DNA of 64,000 nt from Actinopolymorpha rutila. Lineage in GTDB: Bacteria; Actinomycetota; Actinomycetes; Propionibacteriales; Actinopolymorphaceae. Every line of letters begins with the position of its first letter. Positions within the stretch are counted from its first letter, which is position 1. The DNA is taken from assembly GCF_013407855.1 (NCBI RefSeq), contig NZ_JACBZH010000001.1:186001-250000 (forward strand), read 5' to 3'. Below, piece by piece: positions 51,861 through 60,169 of the stretch. Both the position numbers and the translations under genes were made by a program. Under the pieces are notes generated by a model. It ran no database searches, had not been told where the DNA came from, and saw only the letters and a program-made list of their open reading frames with translations.

Positions 51861-51900
51861 GACTACCGTCCGGTAGTCCATGCCGAGATGTCGGCATTTT
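51861..51900. promoter_or_regulatory. two adjacent palindromes between the AraC and LacI genes
   Basis: GACTACCG-TC-CGGTAGTC (51861-51878) is a perfect 8+2+8 inverted repeat. It is followed after one base by ATGCCGA-GATG-TCGGCAT (51880-51897), a perfect 7-bp hairpin that runs into TTTTCC. The second could be a short terminator of the AraC transcript, and the first an operator of the LacI repressor starting at 51963. Confidence 0.55.
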
Positions 51901-51962
51901 CCGGCTGCGGAGCGACGTGGGAGGGCGTCCACCTGCGGCCACCCGCTCCCTCTGGAGGTTTT

Positions 51963-53120
51963 GTGCCCCAGTCGCGTCAACGCGCCGATGCCGCCGCGTT
52001 GGAGGTCGCCCCGTCCGCCGTCCCGAGCGCCACCGCGCCGGCCGTGCCCACGCCACCGGTCATCCCCGACGCACCGGCGCGGGCGACGCTGGCCGACGTC
52101 GCCCAGCGGGCAGGGGTGTCCCGCTCGACGGCCTCGCGCGGGCTCACCGGCCGTGGGTACGTCGCACCCGCCGCCCGCGAACGCATCCTGCTCGCGGCGG
52201 AGGAACTCGGCTACGTGCCCGACGGCAACGCCCGCAGCCTGAAGGCCCGGCACACCCCCGCCGTCGGCCTGCTGGTGTCCGATCTGCGCAACCGCTTCTA
52301 CGCCGAGGTCGCCGCGGGGGCGAGTTCGGTGCTGCGGGACGAGGGCTACACGATCGTGCTGGTCGACGACACCGGCAGTGACCCCGAGGAGGTGGCCGCG
52401 GCCCGTACGGTGCTCGCGATGCGGGTCGCCGGGGTGCTGGTCACGCCGGTGTCTGCGGCGGTCAGCCAGCTTGTCGCCCGGCACGGCGTACCCCTCGTCG
52501 AGATCGACCGGCAGTTCTGCCGGGGCGAGTGCGACGCGGTCCTGGTCGACAACGTCACCGGCGCACGCGAGCTCACCGAGCACCTGCTCGGGCTCGGCCA
52601 CCGGCGGATCGCCCTGCTGGTCAACGAGACCGGGTGGACGACGAGCGCCGGCCGGATCAAGGGCTACCACCAGGCCTGGGCGGCCGCGGGCAGGGAGGTG
52701 CCGGCCGACGGCGTGGAGGCGGTGGGCTTCGACCCCGACCAGATCGAGGACAAGGTGGGCGAGCTGCTGTCGCGCCGGCGTCCGCCGACGGCGGTGTTCG
52801 CGGCCAACAACGTGGTGGCGGAGGCGGTCTGGCGGCAGTCGGCCAGGCTCGGCCTGCGCATCCCCGACGACCTGTCGTTCGTGGCGTTCGACGACTCGCC
52901 CTGGATGAGCATGGTGAGCCCCGGCATCACCACCGTCGCGCAGCCGTCGGTGGAGCTGGGTGCCCGGGCCGCCCGGCTGCTGCTGAGCCGAATGGCCAAA
53001 CCCGGTCGCCCGCGCACCACCCGGCTGGACTGCCCGCTGATCGTACGCGGATCCACCGCTCGGCTGGGCCGTCGGCGTACGCCCGTGAAGGGGTCCGAGG
53101 GCGTCCGGTCGGCGCGTTGA
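51963..53120 (+). CDS. LacI-family transcriptional regulator
   Basis: A 385-residue repressor. After an atypical Pro/Ala-rich N-terminal extension of about 38 residues comes the HTH, ATLADVAQRAGVSRSTASRGLTGRGYVAPAARERI, with the hinge helix LGYVPDGNARSLKARHT. The rest is a periplasmic-binding-protein-like sugar domain (VGLLVSDLRNRFYAEVAAG, GHRRIALLVNE, FVAFDDSPW, TTVAQPSVELGARAARLLL). GGAGGTTTT precedes the GTG. It lies directly upstream of the GH38 and isomerase genes on the same strand and probably controls them. The ligand is inferred to be a mannose-related sugar. Confidence 0.92.
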   Translation: MPQSRQRADAAALEVAPSAVPSATAPAVPTPPVIPDAPARATLADVAQRAGVSRSTASRGLTGRGYVAPAARERILLAAEELGYVPDGNARSLKARHTPAVGLLVSDLRNRFYAEVAAGASSVLRDEGYTIVLVDDTGSDPEEVAAARTVLAMRVAGVLVTPVSAAVSQLVARHGVPLVEIDRQFCRGECDAVLVDNVTGARELTEHLLGLGHRRIALLVNETGWTTSAGRIKGYHQAWAAAGREVPADGVEAVGFDPDQIEDKVGELLSRRRPPTAVFAANNVVAEAVWRQSARLGLRIPDDLSFVAFDDSPWMSMVSPGITTVAQPSVELGARAARLLLSRMAKPGRPRTTRLDCPLIVRGSTARLGRRRTPVKGSEGVRSAR

Positions 53121-53145
53121 CGTAGATCGTGGAGCCCCTCTACGT
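53120..53145. promoter_or_regulatory. candidate operator upstream of the GH38 gene
   Basis: ACGTAGA (53120) and TCTACGT (53139) form a perfect 7-bp inverted repeat with a 12-base spacer. It lies 69 bases upstream of the alpha-mannosidase ATG, right after the LacI stop. The spacing is longer than a usual LacI operator, so this is only a candidate. Confidence 0.35.
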
Positions 53146-53213
53146 TCGTGTGGGAACGATGCCAGCCGCAGCGACCGCACGGCCAGGACAGCCCCAGAGG
53201 GAGTCACCCACCG

Positions 53214-55796
53214 ATGTCTCGACCAGCGGCCGCCCCCGCGCGGCTCCTGCACATGATCGGCAACGCCCACATCGACCCGGTGTGGCTGTGGCAGTGGCCG
53301 GAGGGGTTCCAGGAGGCGCGGTCGACGTTCTGGTCGGCGATCCACCGGATGGCGGAGTACCCCGACTTCGTCTTCACCTGTGACCAGGTGGCGTTGCTCG
53401 CCTTCGTGGAGGAGGCCGACCCCGCGTTGTTCGAGGAGATCCGCAAGCGGGTCGCGGACGGGCGCTGGGTCAACGTCGGTGGCTGGTGGGTCGAACCCGA
53501 CTGCAACGTTCCCACCGGTGAGTCGTTCGTACGCCAGGGCCTGCTCGGCCAGCGTTACCTGCGGGAGAAGTTCGGCGTCTCCGCGACGGTCGGGCTGAAC
53601 GCCGACCCGTTCGGCCACAACGCGACGCTCCCGCAGATCCTGCGCAAGCAGGGCCTGGAGGCCTACTGCTTCCTGCGTCCGGGCCCGCACGAGGCGGAGC
53701 TGCCCGGCAACCCGTTCTGGTGGGAGGCGGCCGACGGGTCCCGGGTGCTGGCCTACCGCATCCCGCACGAGTACTGCAGCCCGCGCGCCGACATCGCCTA
53801 CCACACCGACAAGGCGATGGCCCAGCTCCCGCCCGGACTCGGCACGGCGATGGTCTTCTACGGCGTCGGCAACCACGGCGGCGGGCCCACCAAGGACAAC
53901 ATCGACAGCGTGCACCGGCTGGACCGGCTCGGCGCGTACGGCGAACTCCGGCTGTCCAGCCCGCCCGCCTACGTCGAGGACGTGCTCGCCTCCGGGGTGG
54001 AGCTACCCGTGTGGCGCGGCGACCTCCAGCACCATGCCGCCGGCTGCTACGCCGCGCACTCCGGCATCAAGGCGTGGATGCGGTCCGCCGAGCACGCGCT
54101 GGTGGTGGCCGAACGCTGGGCGAGCGTGGCCTCGGCCGTCGCCGGTACGCCCTACCCGCACGAGGCGCTCACCCACGCGTGGAAGCAGGTGCTGTTCAAC
54201 CAGTTCCACGACATCCTTCCCGGTACGTCGATCGAGCCTGCCTACGACGACGCCCGCGACCAGCTCGGCGAGGCCCGGTCCATCGCCCGGCGTACTGTCA
54301 ACCTCGCCTTGCAGACGCTGGCGCGCGACACCGACATCCCGTTCCGTGAGGGCACCCAGCCGGTGCTGGTGTTCAACCCGCACCCGTGGCGGGTCCGTGC
54401 CGACGTGGAGTGCGAGTTCGGCCTGGCCATCGAGCGTCCGTGGGTGGAGGACGACACGGGCCGGCCGGTGCCGTCCCAGTCCACCCGCGCACTGGCCACC
54501 ACCTCGAATCCGAAGCGGGTGGCGTTCCCGGCAGACCTTCCCCCGTTGGGACATCGGCTGTACTGGATCCGGCCGGGTGCGCAGGCGCCTGTGTCCGTTG
54601 GCGATCGCGCCTCCGAGGTGGCGGTCACCGACGCCGCGTCCGCGCCGGTGCTGGAGAACGCCCACCTGCGGGCAGAGGTCGACCCGACGACCGGGTGGCT
54701 GCTCACCCTGCTGGACAAGGAGACCGGCGCCGACCTGATGGCCGGCTTGGACGGGGATGCCGGCGTGGACGCGCCGCACACCGTGGTCACCGAGGACCCC
54801 ACCGACACCTGGGGTCACCGCGTGGTGTCCTATGCCGGCCCGGGTACGCCGTTCACCTGCACGTCGGCGCGGATCGTGGAGAGCGGGCCGGTACGCACCG
54901 TCGTCCGGGTGGAGAGCACGTACGGGAACTCCAAGCTGGTCGAGGAGATCATCCTCGGTGCGGACGCCCGGCACCTGGAGGTGCGGGTCGACCTGAACTG
55001 GCAGGAGATGCTCCGGCTGCTGAAATTGCGGTTCCCGGTCGGCCTGCGTGAACCCTCCGCGACGTACGAGATTCCGTACGGCCACCTCACCCGGCCCGCC
55101 GACGGCGCGGAGGAACCCGGCCAGTCCTGGGTGGACGTGAGCGGCACCCTCGCGAACGGCACCCGGGCCGGGCTCACCGTCGTCAACGACGCCAAGTCGG
55201 CCTACGACGTCAGCGGCGCCGACATCGGCATCACCGCGGCGCGCAGCCCGGTCTACGCCTGGCACGAGCCGCGTCAACTTGAACCTGACGGTCTCTACAG
55301 CTACCAGGACCAGGGCCGGCAGACGTTCCGGTACCTCCTGGTGCCGCACGCGGGTGACTGGCGCGATGCCGGAGTCGTCCGGCTGGCGGCGGAGCTCGCC
55401 GAACCCGCCCAGCCGGCGTACGAGTCGTTCCACCCGGGCCCGCGGCCGGCGACGGCGTCGTTCGCCGTGGAGGGTGTGGGTGGAGGCTCGGACGGCGCCG
55501 GCGGCTCCGTGGTCACGACCGTGCTGAAGCGCGCCGAGGACGGTGACGCCCTGGTCGTCCGGGCGTACGAGTCGGCCGGGGTGCCGGCCACGTGGAGCCT
55601 GGACCTCGGCTTGGCCGGGCGTACGGTCAGCGCGACCTTCGGCCCGCACGAGATCAAATCGTTCCTCGTGCCGTTCGATCCCGACCGGCCGGTCGTGGAG
55701 ACCGACCTGCTCGAGGACCCGCTCGCCGCGACCGAGCCTGCCACCGAGCCCGCGAGCGAGCCGGCCACCGACGAGGGAGTTTCCGGTGATGCATGA
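53214..55796 (+). CDS. glycoside hydrolase family 38 alpha-mannosidase
   Basis: An 860-residue GH38 enzyme that releases terminal alpha-mannose. Zinc and catalytic motifs are HMIGNAHIDPVWLWQW (His19, Asp21), GLNADPFGHNATLPQILR (nucleophile Asp about 131), VFYGVGNHGGGPT, and NQFHDILPGTSIEPAYDDA (His). The middle and C-terminal beta domains follow (VLFNPHPWRV, PHTVVTEDPTDTWGHRV, GLYSYQDQGRQTFRYLLVPH). There is no signal peptide, so it acts on imported manno-oligosaccharides. GAGGGAG lies about 10 bases before the ATG at 53214. The 3' end overlaps the isomerase gene by eight bases. Confidence 0.94.
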   Translation: MSRPAAAPARLLHMIGNAHIDPVWLWQWPEGFQEARSTFWSAIHRMAEYPDFVFTCDQVALLAFVEEADPALFEEIRKRVADGRWVNVGGWWVEPDCNVPTGESFVRQGLLGQRYLREKFGVSATVGLNADPFGHNATLPQILRKQGLEAYCFLRPGPHEAELPGNPFWWEAADGSRVLAYRIPHEYCSPRADIAYHTDKAMAQLPPGLGTAMVFYGVGNHGGGPTKDNIDSVHRLDRLGAYGELRLSSPPAYVEDVLASGVELPVWRGDLQHHAAGCYAAHSGIKAWMRSAEHALVVAERWASVASAVAGTPYPHEALTHAWKQVLFNQFHDILPGTSIEPAYDDARDQLGEARSIARRTVNLALQTLARDTDIPFREGTQPVLVFNPHPWRVRADVECEFGLAIERPWVEDDTGRPVPSQSTRALATTSNPKRVAFPADLPPLGHRLYWIRPGAQAPVSVGDRASEVAVTDAASAPVLENAHLRAEVDPTTGWLLTLLDKETGADLMAGLDGDAGVDAPHTVVTEDPTDTWGHRVVSYAGPGTPFTCTSARIVESGPVRTVVRVESTYGNSKLVEEIILGADARHLEVRVDLNWQEMLRLLKLRFPVGLREPSATYEIPYGHLTRPADGAEEPGQSWVDVSGTLANGTRAGLTVVNDAKSAYDVSGADIGITAARSPVYAWHEPRQLEPDGLYSYQDQGRQTFRYLLVPHAGDWRDAGVVRLAAELAEPAQPAYESFHPGPRPATASFAVEGVGGGSDGAGGSVVTTVLKRAEDGDALVVRAYESAGVPATWSLDLGLAGRTVSATFGPHEIKSFLVPFDPDRPVVETDLLEDPLAATEPATEPASEPATDEGVSGDA

Positions 55797-56400
55797 CCTT
55801 CTGGCCCGTCAGTTGGCCGACCACGTGGACACCGCGCGGGCGGTCGAACCCCTGCTGGCGCGGGTCGGTGAGCTCGGCGAGTTGCTGTGTACGACGTTCG
55901 CGGCCGGGGGACGGCTCTACACGTTCGGCAACGGCGGCAGCGCCGCCGACGCACAGCACCTTGCCGCGGAGCTGATCGGCCGCTACAAGCGCGAACGCCG
56001 TCCGCTGCCCGCCGTGGCGCTGAGCGTCGACCCGTCCGTGGTGACCTGCATCGGCAACGACTACAGCTTCGACGACGTGTTCGCCCGGCAGGCCACCGCG
56101 CTGGCCCGGCCAGGCGACGTGGTCGCGGGGTTCACCACCAGCGGTATGTCCGCGAACGTCGTCGCCGGGCTGGCCGCCGCGCGCGAGGCGGGTGCCCGGA
56201 CGGTGCTCTTCGCCGCCGGCTCGGGCGGGAAGGCGGCCGAGCACGCCGACGTGTCCCTGCTGGTCCCGTCGAGCACGACCGCGCGTACGCAGGAGATGCA
56301 CCTGCTCCTGCTGCACCTGGTCAGCGAATGGGTGGACGCGTGGGCCGCGGGCGAGACCGACGAGCGCGGCGTCGCCCTGCAGGCCGCAACGACGAGTTGA
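55789..56400 (+). CDS. SIS-domain sugar-phosphate isomerase (GmhA-like)
   Basis: A 203-residue SIS protein. The phosphosugar-binding signature is LYTFGNGGSAADAQHLAAELIGRYKRERRPLP and the later GFTTSGMSANVVAGLAAAREAGARTVLFA, close to sedoheptulose-7-phosphate isomerase GmhA. The acidic residues in SSTTARTQEMHLLLLHLV are also in the expected place. No heptose-LPS genes are present, as expected for a Gram-positive bacterium, so it likely acts on the sugar phosphate made from the mannosidase product. The ATG at 55789 (a GTG stands one codon before) overlaps the mannosidase gene. Confidence 0.85.
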   Translation: MHDLLARQLADHVDTARAVEPLLARVGELGELLCTTFAAGGRLYTFGNGGSAADAQHLAAELIGRYKRERRPLPAVALSVDPSVVTCIGNDYSFDDVFARQATALARPGDVVAGFTTSGMSANVVAGLAAAREAGARTVLFAAGSGGKAAEHADVSLLVPSSTTARTQEMHLLLLHLVSEWVDAWAAGETDERGVALQAATTS

Positions 56401-56494
56401 CAGCAACGCCCGCTTGACGTGCATCCCCGGTGCCGAGGCGGCCAGGGCATGAAGGGGCAGGGAACCGTTGACGTCGGCAAGGCCGGGTTGACGG

Positions 56495-56977
56495 TCACCA
56501 GCCTCGGTACGCGGCCGCACGCAGGCGGAGGCGTTCGCGGACCGACGCGACGGTGACGCCGCCGTCGGGATGGCGGTCCAGTTTGCCCCGGGTGAGCAGG
56601 TCGTGCACGCCCTGCCGGGTGACGCCGAGCATCGCGCCCGCCACGGCGTACGTCACCGCCTCCGCCGTCGGGTGGCCGACCCGGCGCACGGCGACCTGGC
56701 CCAGCGGAGTTCGCCACCACGAGGCCGGTGGGTCGAACATCTCGTCGCCGGGCCAGAGCGTGCCCACCAGCCGGGCCAGCGTGTGGGCGGCCTGGCGTTC
56801 GTCGTCGTCGAGCAGGTCGTCCGCCCACGCCGCCGCCTGGGTGACCGCGCGGTCGCGGAGGTCGTCCAGGTGCGGGCCGGTGCCGAGCAGGATCTCCACC
56901 GGGTCGAAGAATCGCCGCTCCAGCAGTTGCAGCAGGTGCGCGGCAAGCGCGCGGTGCTCCCGGTCGGCCGCGCTCAT
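56495..56977 (-). CDS. small HTH (excisionase/MerR-like) DNA-binding protein
   Basis: A 160-residue protein. The first 110 residues are helical (HLLQLLERRFFDPVEILLGTGPHLDDLRDRAV, AHTLARLVGTLWPGDEMFDPPASWW) with no recognised family. The C-terminus, AGAMLGVTRQGVHDLLTRGKLDRHPDGGVTVASVRERL, is a winged-helix or excisionase-type HTH. GGAAGGAG lies seven bases before the ATG at 56977. The first operator palindrome begins 30 bases upstream of the start, and two more follow at 22-base intervals; autorepression is the likely reading. The function beyond DNA binding is unknown. Confidence 0.75.
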   Translation of the reverse strand: MSAADREHRALAAHLLQLLERRFFDPVEILLGTGPHLDDLRDRAVTQAAAWADDLLDDDERQAAHTLARLVGTLWPGDEMFDPPASWWRTPLGQVAVRRVGHPTAEAVTYAVAGAMLGVTRQGVHDLLTRGKLDRHPDGGVTVASVRERLRLRAAAYRGW

Positions 56978-57007
56978 GGCTGCTCCTTCCTCTCGTACGG
57001 CAACTGC

Positions 57008-57068
57008 TTGACGCGTTCCGTCAAGTATCTTGACGTGCCCGGTCAAGGTACTTGACGGAGATGGTCAA
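57008..57068. promoter_or_regulatory. three phased palindromic operators (CTTGAC-N7-GTCAAG)
   Basis: TTGACGCGTTCCGTCAA (57008-57024), TTGACGTGCCCGGTCAA (57030-57046) and TTGACGGAGATGGTCAA (57052-57068) are three 17-bp inverted repeats with a period of exactly 22 bp, about two helical turns. Each is extended by a C and G to CTTGAC-N7-GTCAAG. They lie between the small HTH gene (minus strand) and the aldo/keto reductase gene (plus strand). TTGAC could also serve as -35 boxes. Confidence 0.85.
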
Positions 57069-57196
57069 GTAGCGCCGGCGCGCCGATGCCACCCGAACCT
57101 GTGCGCGGACTGTCGCTGGGCGGCCCGCGGACGGTCTGGCAGGCTCGAAGGGGTGGGTCCGCCGTGCCGGAACGTGATGGAAGGGGTCAGTGAACG

Positions 57197-58198
57197 ATGC
57201 GAACGACGACGCTCGGAGCCGGAGGTCCGCAGGTCGGCCGGATCGGCCTGGGCTGCATGGGAATGTCCTGGGCGTACGGCGAGGGTGACCGCGACGACGC
57301 CGCCTCGATCAAGGTGATCCACCGCGCGCTCGACCTCGGCGTCACGCTGATCGACACCGCCGACGCGTACGGCCCCTACTCCAACGAGCAGCTCGTCGGC
57401 CGAGCCCTGCGCGACCGGCGCGACCAGGCGGTCCTCGCCACCAAGGTCGGGCTGATCCCGGACGGCGCGCGTCAGCTCCACCGCAACGCCCGGCCGGAGT
57501 ACATCCGCGGCGCGATCGAGGGCAGCCTCGCCCGCCTGGGCGTGGACCATCTCGACCTCTACCAGCTGCACCGTGTCGACCCGGCCGTCCCGCTGGCGGA
57601 GAGCTGGGGTGCCCTGGCCGAACTCGTGAAGCAGGGCAAGGTCCGGGCGATCGGACTGTCCGAGGCGACGCTGGCCGAGATCAAGGAGGCGCAGGCGATC
57701 CACCCGGTGGCCAGCGTCCAGTCCGAGCTGTCCCTGTGGACCCGTGGCCAGCTCGACGACGTCGTGCCCTACACCGAGGAGCAGGGGATCGCGTTCCTGC
57801 CGTTCTCCCCGCTCGGGCGTGGGTTCCTCACCGGCGCGATCACCTCGGCGGCCGACCTGCCCGAGGGCGACATGCGCCGGCAGCTGCCGCGCTTCCAGGG
57901 TGAGGCGTTCGACGCCAACCAGGCGCTGGTGACGAAGGTCCGCGCGGTGGCCGAACGCGTCGGCGTCGCCCCCGGCCAGGTCGCCCTCGCGTGGGTGGTC
58001 GCGCAGGGGCGCTACGTCGTTCCCATCCCCGGCACCAAGCGGTTGCGCTACCTCGAGGAGAACGCCGCCGCCGGAGACCTGGAGCTGCCGGCCGACGTGC
58101 TGGCCGAGCTGGACGCGCTGCCGCCCGCGGTCGGCGACCGGTACGGCTCGTTCGCCGGCGCCTCGAACACCTCGACCGGCCCGGCCGCCTCGAAGTAG
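57197..58198 (+). CDS. aldo/keto reductase
   Basis: A 333-residue NADPH-dependent oxidoreductase of the AKR family. Signatures are GLGCMGMSWAYGEGD, ALDLGVTLIDTADAYGPYSNEQLVGRAL (catalytic Asp and Tyr), AVLATKVGL (Lys), DLYQLHRVDP (His), VRAIGLSEATLAEI, and FLPFSPLGRGFLTG. Such enzymes reduce carbonyls, often aldehydes or keto-sugars. GAAGGGG precedes the ATG at 57197. The triple operator lies 129 bases upstream. Confidence 0.92.
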   Translation: MRTTTLGAGGPQVGRIGLGCMGMSWAYGEGDRDDAASIKVIHRALDLGVTLIDTADAYGPYSNEQLVGRALRDRRDQAVLATKVGLIPDGARQLHRNARPEYIRGAIEGSLARLGVDHLDLYQLHRVDPAVPLAESWGALAELVKQGKVRAIGLSEATLAEIKEAQAIHPVASVQSELSLWTRGQLDDVVPYTEEQGIAFLPFSPLGRGFLTGAITSAADLPEGDMRRQLPRFQGEAFDANQALVTKVRAVAERVGVAPGQVALAWVVAQGRYVVPIPGTKRLRYLEENAAAGDLELPADVLAELDALPPAVGDRYGSFAGASNTSTGPAASK

Positions 58199-58245
58199 CC
58201 CACCTCCGGCGACGGGGGAGTTTCGGCGCGCAGCCGCTCAGCCGC

Positions 58246-59004
58246 TCAGCCTGCTCGGCCGAGGTCGGCGAGCGCGTGGGCCAGCCGCTCCGGTTCGGAC
58301 AGCATCGGCCAGTGCCCGGTCGGTACCTCGACGTAGGTCCACTCCTTGCCGGCGAACCCGGCGAAGTACGGATGGCCCTCGGCGACCATCGCCCGTACCT
58401 GTTCCACGGGAAACATGCACGTGACCAGGGTGTGCGGCAGGCCGTCGCACCGGCCGTCGTCGGCGAGACGGAGCGGCTGGGCGTTGGCGTTGAGCGGCTG
58501 CGGGACCGCCCGGGCGGTGAACGACGCCCGGGCGGTCTCGTCGAGACCGGCGTACACCGGTACGCCGGAAGCCAGCTCGGCCGGCGACGGTGGCGGAAGG
58601 AGCCACCCGTCCTCGCGTTCCTTCAGCCGCCGCAACGTCGCCTCGCGCTCCTCCGGGCCGGTCATGTCCAGCTGGGAGGTGCCGCTGGGCAGCGGCCCGC
58701 TCTCGACGTAGACCAGGCGTGCGAGCCGGTCCGGTACCCGATCGGCCGCGCCGGTGACCGGGAAGCCGCCGTAGCTGTGGCCGACCAGGATCACCTCGTG
58801 CAGGTCGGCGTACTCGATCGTGTGCACGACGTCGGCGATGTGGGTGTCCAGGTCGACCTCCCGGGACGCGAGGTGCACCCGGTCGCCCAGACCGGTGAGC
58901 GTGACGGGGTGGACGTCGTGGCCGGCGGCGCGCAGGCGCGCGGTGACGTCGGTCCAGGCCCAGGCGCCGAGCCAGTTGCCGGCGACGAGTACGTACGTGG
59001 CCAT
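58246..59004 (-). CDS. alpha/beta-fold hydrolase
   Basis: A 252-residue hydrolase. The nucleophile elbow is VILVGHSYGGFPV, the oxyanion region YVLVAGNWLGAWAW, and the C-terminal His in VPTGHWPMLSEPERLAHAL. AlphaBeta-hydrolase-6-type members act as esterases on small molecules. GGAAGGATCC lies five or six bases before the ATG at 59004. It is divergent from the WYL-type regulator, with a 166-base gap, so the regulator may control it. Confidence 0.87.
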   Translation of the reverse strand: MATYVLVAGNWLGAWAWTDVTARLRAAGHDVHPVTLTGLGDRVHLASREVDLDTHIADVVHTIEYADLHEVILVGHSYGGFPVTGAADRVPDRLARLVYVESGPLPSGTSQLDMTGPEEREATLRRLKEREDGWLLPPPSPAELASGVPVYAGLDETARASFTARAVPQPLNANAQPLRLADDGRCDGLPHTLVTCMFPVEQVRAMVAEGHPYFAGFAGKEWTYVEVPTGHWPMLSEPERLAHALADLGRAG

Positions 59005-59170
59005 CGGTGGATCCTTCCGGGAACGCTCCGAAGAGCGGAGAAGCAGCGAAAGCGGAGAAACGGCGGCTGTTCGGATCGGGGATCGGGAGTGACCCCGGCC
59101 CGACCCACGGCAGTACCGTAGAACCGAATCCGGACCGAACCCGCCCGCATTGCGCGGCATCCTGGAGAAC

Positions 59171-60163
59171 ATGTCGCCGAACCCGTCGTCCGCCGACCGG
59201 CCGCACCCCACGACCCGGGTGCTGGCCCTGCTCGAACTCCTGCAGGCCCACCACCGGCTCGGCGGCGCCGAACTCGCCGACCGGCTGGGCGTAGACCAGC
59301 GCACCGTGCGCCGGTACGCCACCCGGCTGACGGAGTTCGGCGTGCCCGTGGAGGCGGAGCGCGGCCGCTACGGCGGCTACCGCCTGCGTCCGGGCTACAA
59401 ACTTCCCCCGCTGATGTTCACCGACGACGAGGCCACCGCCGTCGTCCTCGGGCTGGTCGCGGCGCGCGCCGCTGGACTCGCCACCAGCACGACGGCGACC
59501 GCGACCGAGAGCGCGCTGGCCAAGATCTCCCGCGTCCTGCCCGACGCGGTGCGCGACCGGGTGACCGCCGTCCAGGAGACCCTCGGCCTGACCCGGCCGC
59601 CCCGGACCGGCGAGGTGCCGCCGACCGAGGTGGTTCTCACGCTCGCGTCCGCCGCGCGGCGCCGGCGGCGGGTGCACCTGGTCTACGCCGGTCGTGCCGG
59701 CGAGCGGTCGGAGCGCGACCTCGACCCCTACGGCCTGGTGGTCGACCGGGGCAGGTGGTACGTCACCGGTCACGACCATCGGCGCGACGAGGTGCGGACC
59801 TTCCGGGTGGACCGGATCGTCGCGGTCACCCCGACCGACACCGGCTTCGAACCACCGGCCGGCTTCGATCCGGTCGCCCGGGTGAGCGAGTCGCTGGCGG
59901 GGGTTCCGTGGGCGCACGAGGTCGAGGTGGTCCTGGACGCTCCGCTGGCCGACGTACGCCGGCGGGTCCCCGCGACGCTGGCCACGCTCGCGGAGGTGGA
60001 TGGCGGCGTCGTGCTGACCATGCGGGCCGAACGCCTCGACGGCGCCGCGCTGATGCTGGCCGGGCTCGGCTGGCCGTTCGAGGTGCGCCGTCCGGCCGAG
60101 TTGCGGGCAGAGGTACGCGCGCTCGGTGCGGCACTTCAGGCGTACGCCGACCGCGGCGACTGA
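59171..60163 (+). CDS. YafY-like HTH/WYL-domain regulator
   Basis: A 330-residue protein. The N-terminal HTH_11 is RVLALLELLQAHHRLGGAELADRLGVDQRTVRRYATRL, and the wing has ERGRYGGYRLRPGYKLPPLMFTDDEA. The WYL sensor domain (residues 145-225) contains LVYAGRAGERSERDLDPYGLVVDRGRWYVTGHDHRRDEVRTFRVDRI, and a WCX-like C-terminal domain follows. Such proteins repress or activate adjacent genes and may sense nucleic acids or metabolites. GGAG lies four bases before the ATG at 59171. The divergent hydrolase is the likely target. Confidence 0.9.
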   Translation: MSPNPSSADRPHPTTRVLALLELLQAHHRLGGAELADRLGVDQRTVRRYATRLTEFGVPVEAERGRYGGYRLRPGYKLPPLMFTDDEATAVVLGLVAARAAGLATSTTATATESALAKISRVLPDAVRDRVTAVQETLGLTRPPRTGEVPPTEVVLTLASAARRRRRVHLVYAGRAGERSERDLDPYGLVVDRGRWYVTGHDHRRDEVRTFRVDRIVAVTPTDTGFEPPAGFDPVARVSESLAGVPWAHEVEVVLDAPLADVRRRVPATLATLAEVDGGVVLTMRAERLDGAALMLAGLGWPFEVRRPAELRAEVRALGAALQAYADRGD

Positions 60164-60169
60164 CACGCC

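Noticed and set aside
51717..53915. Minus-strand open frame of 732 codons opposite LacI and GH38
   Set aside because: Shadow of the LacI and GH38 reading frames; no family features.
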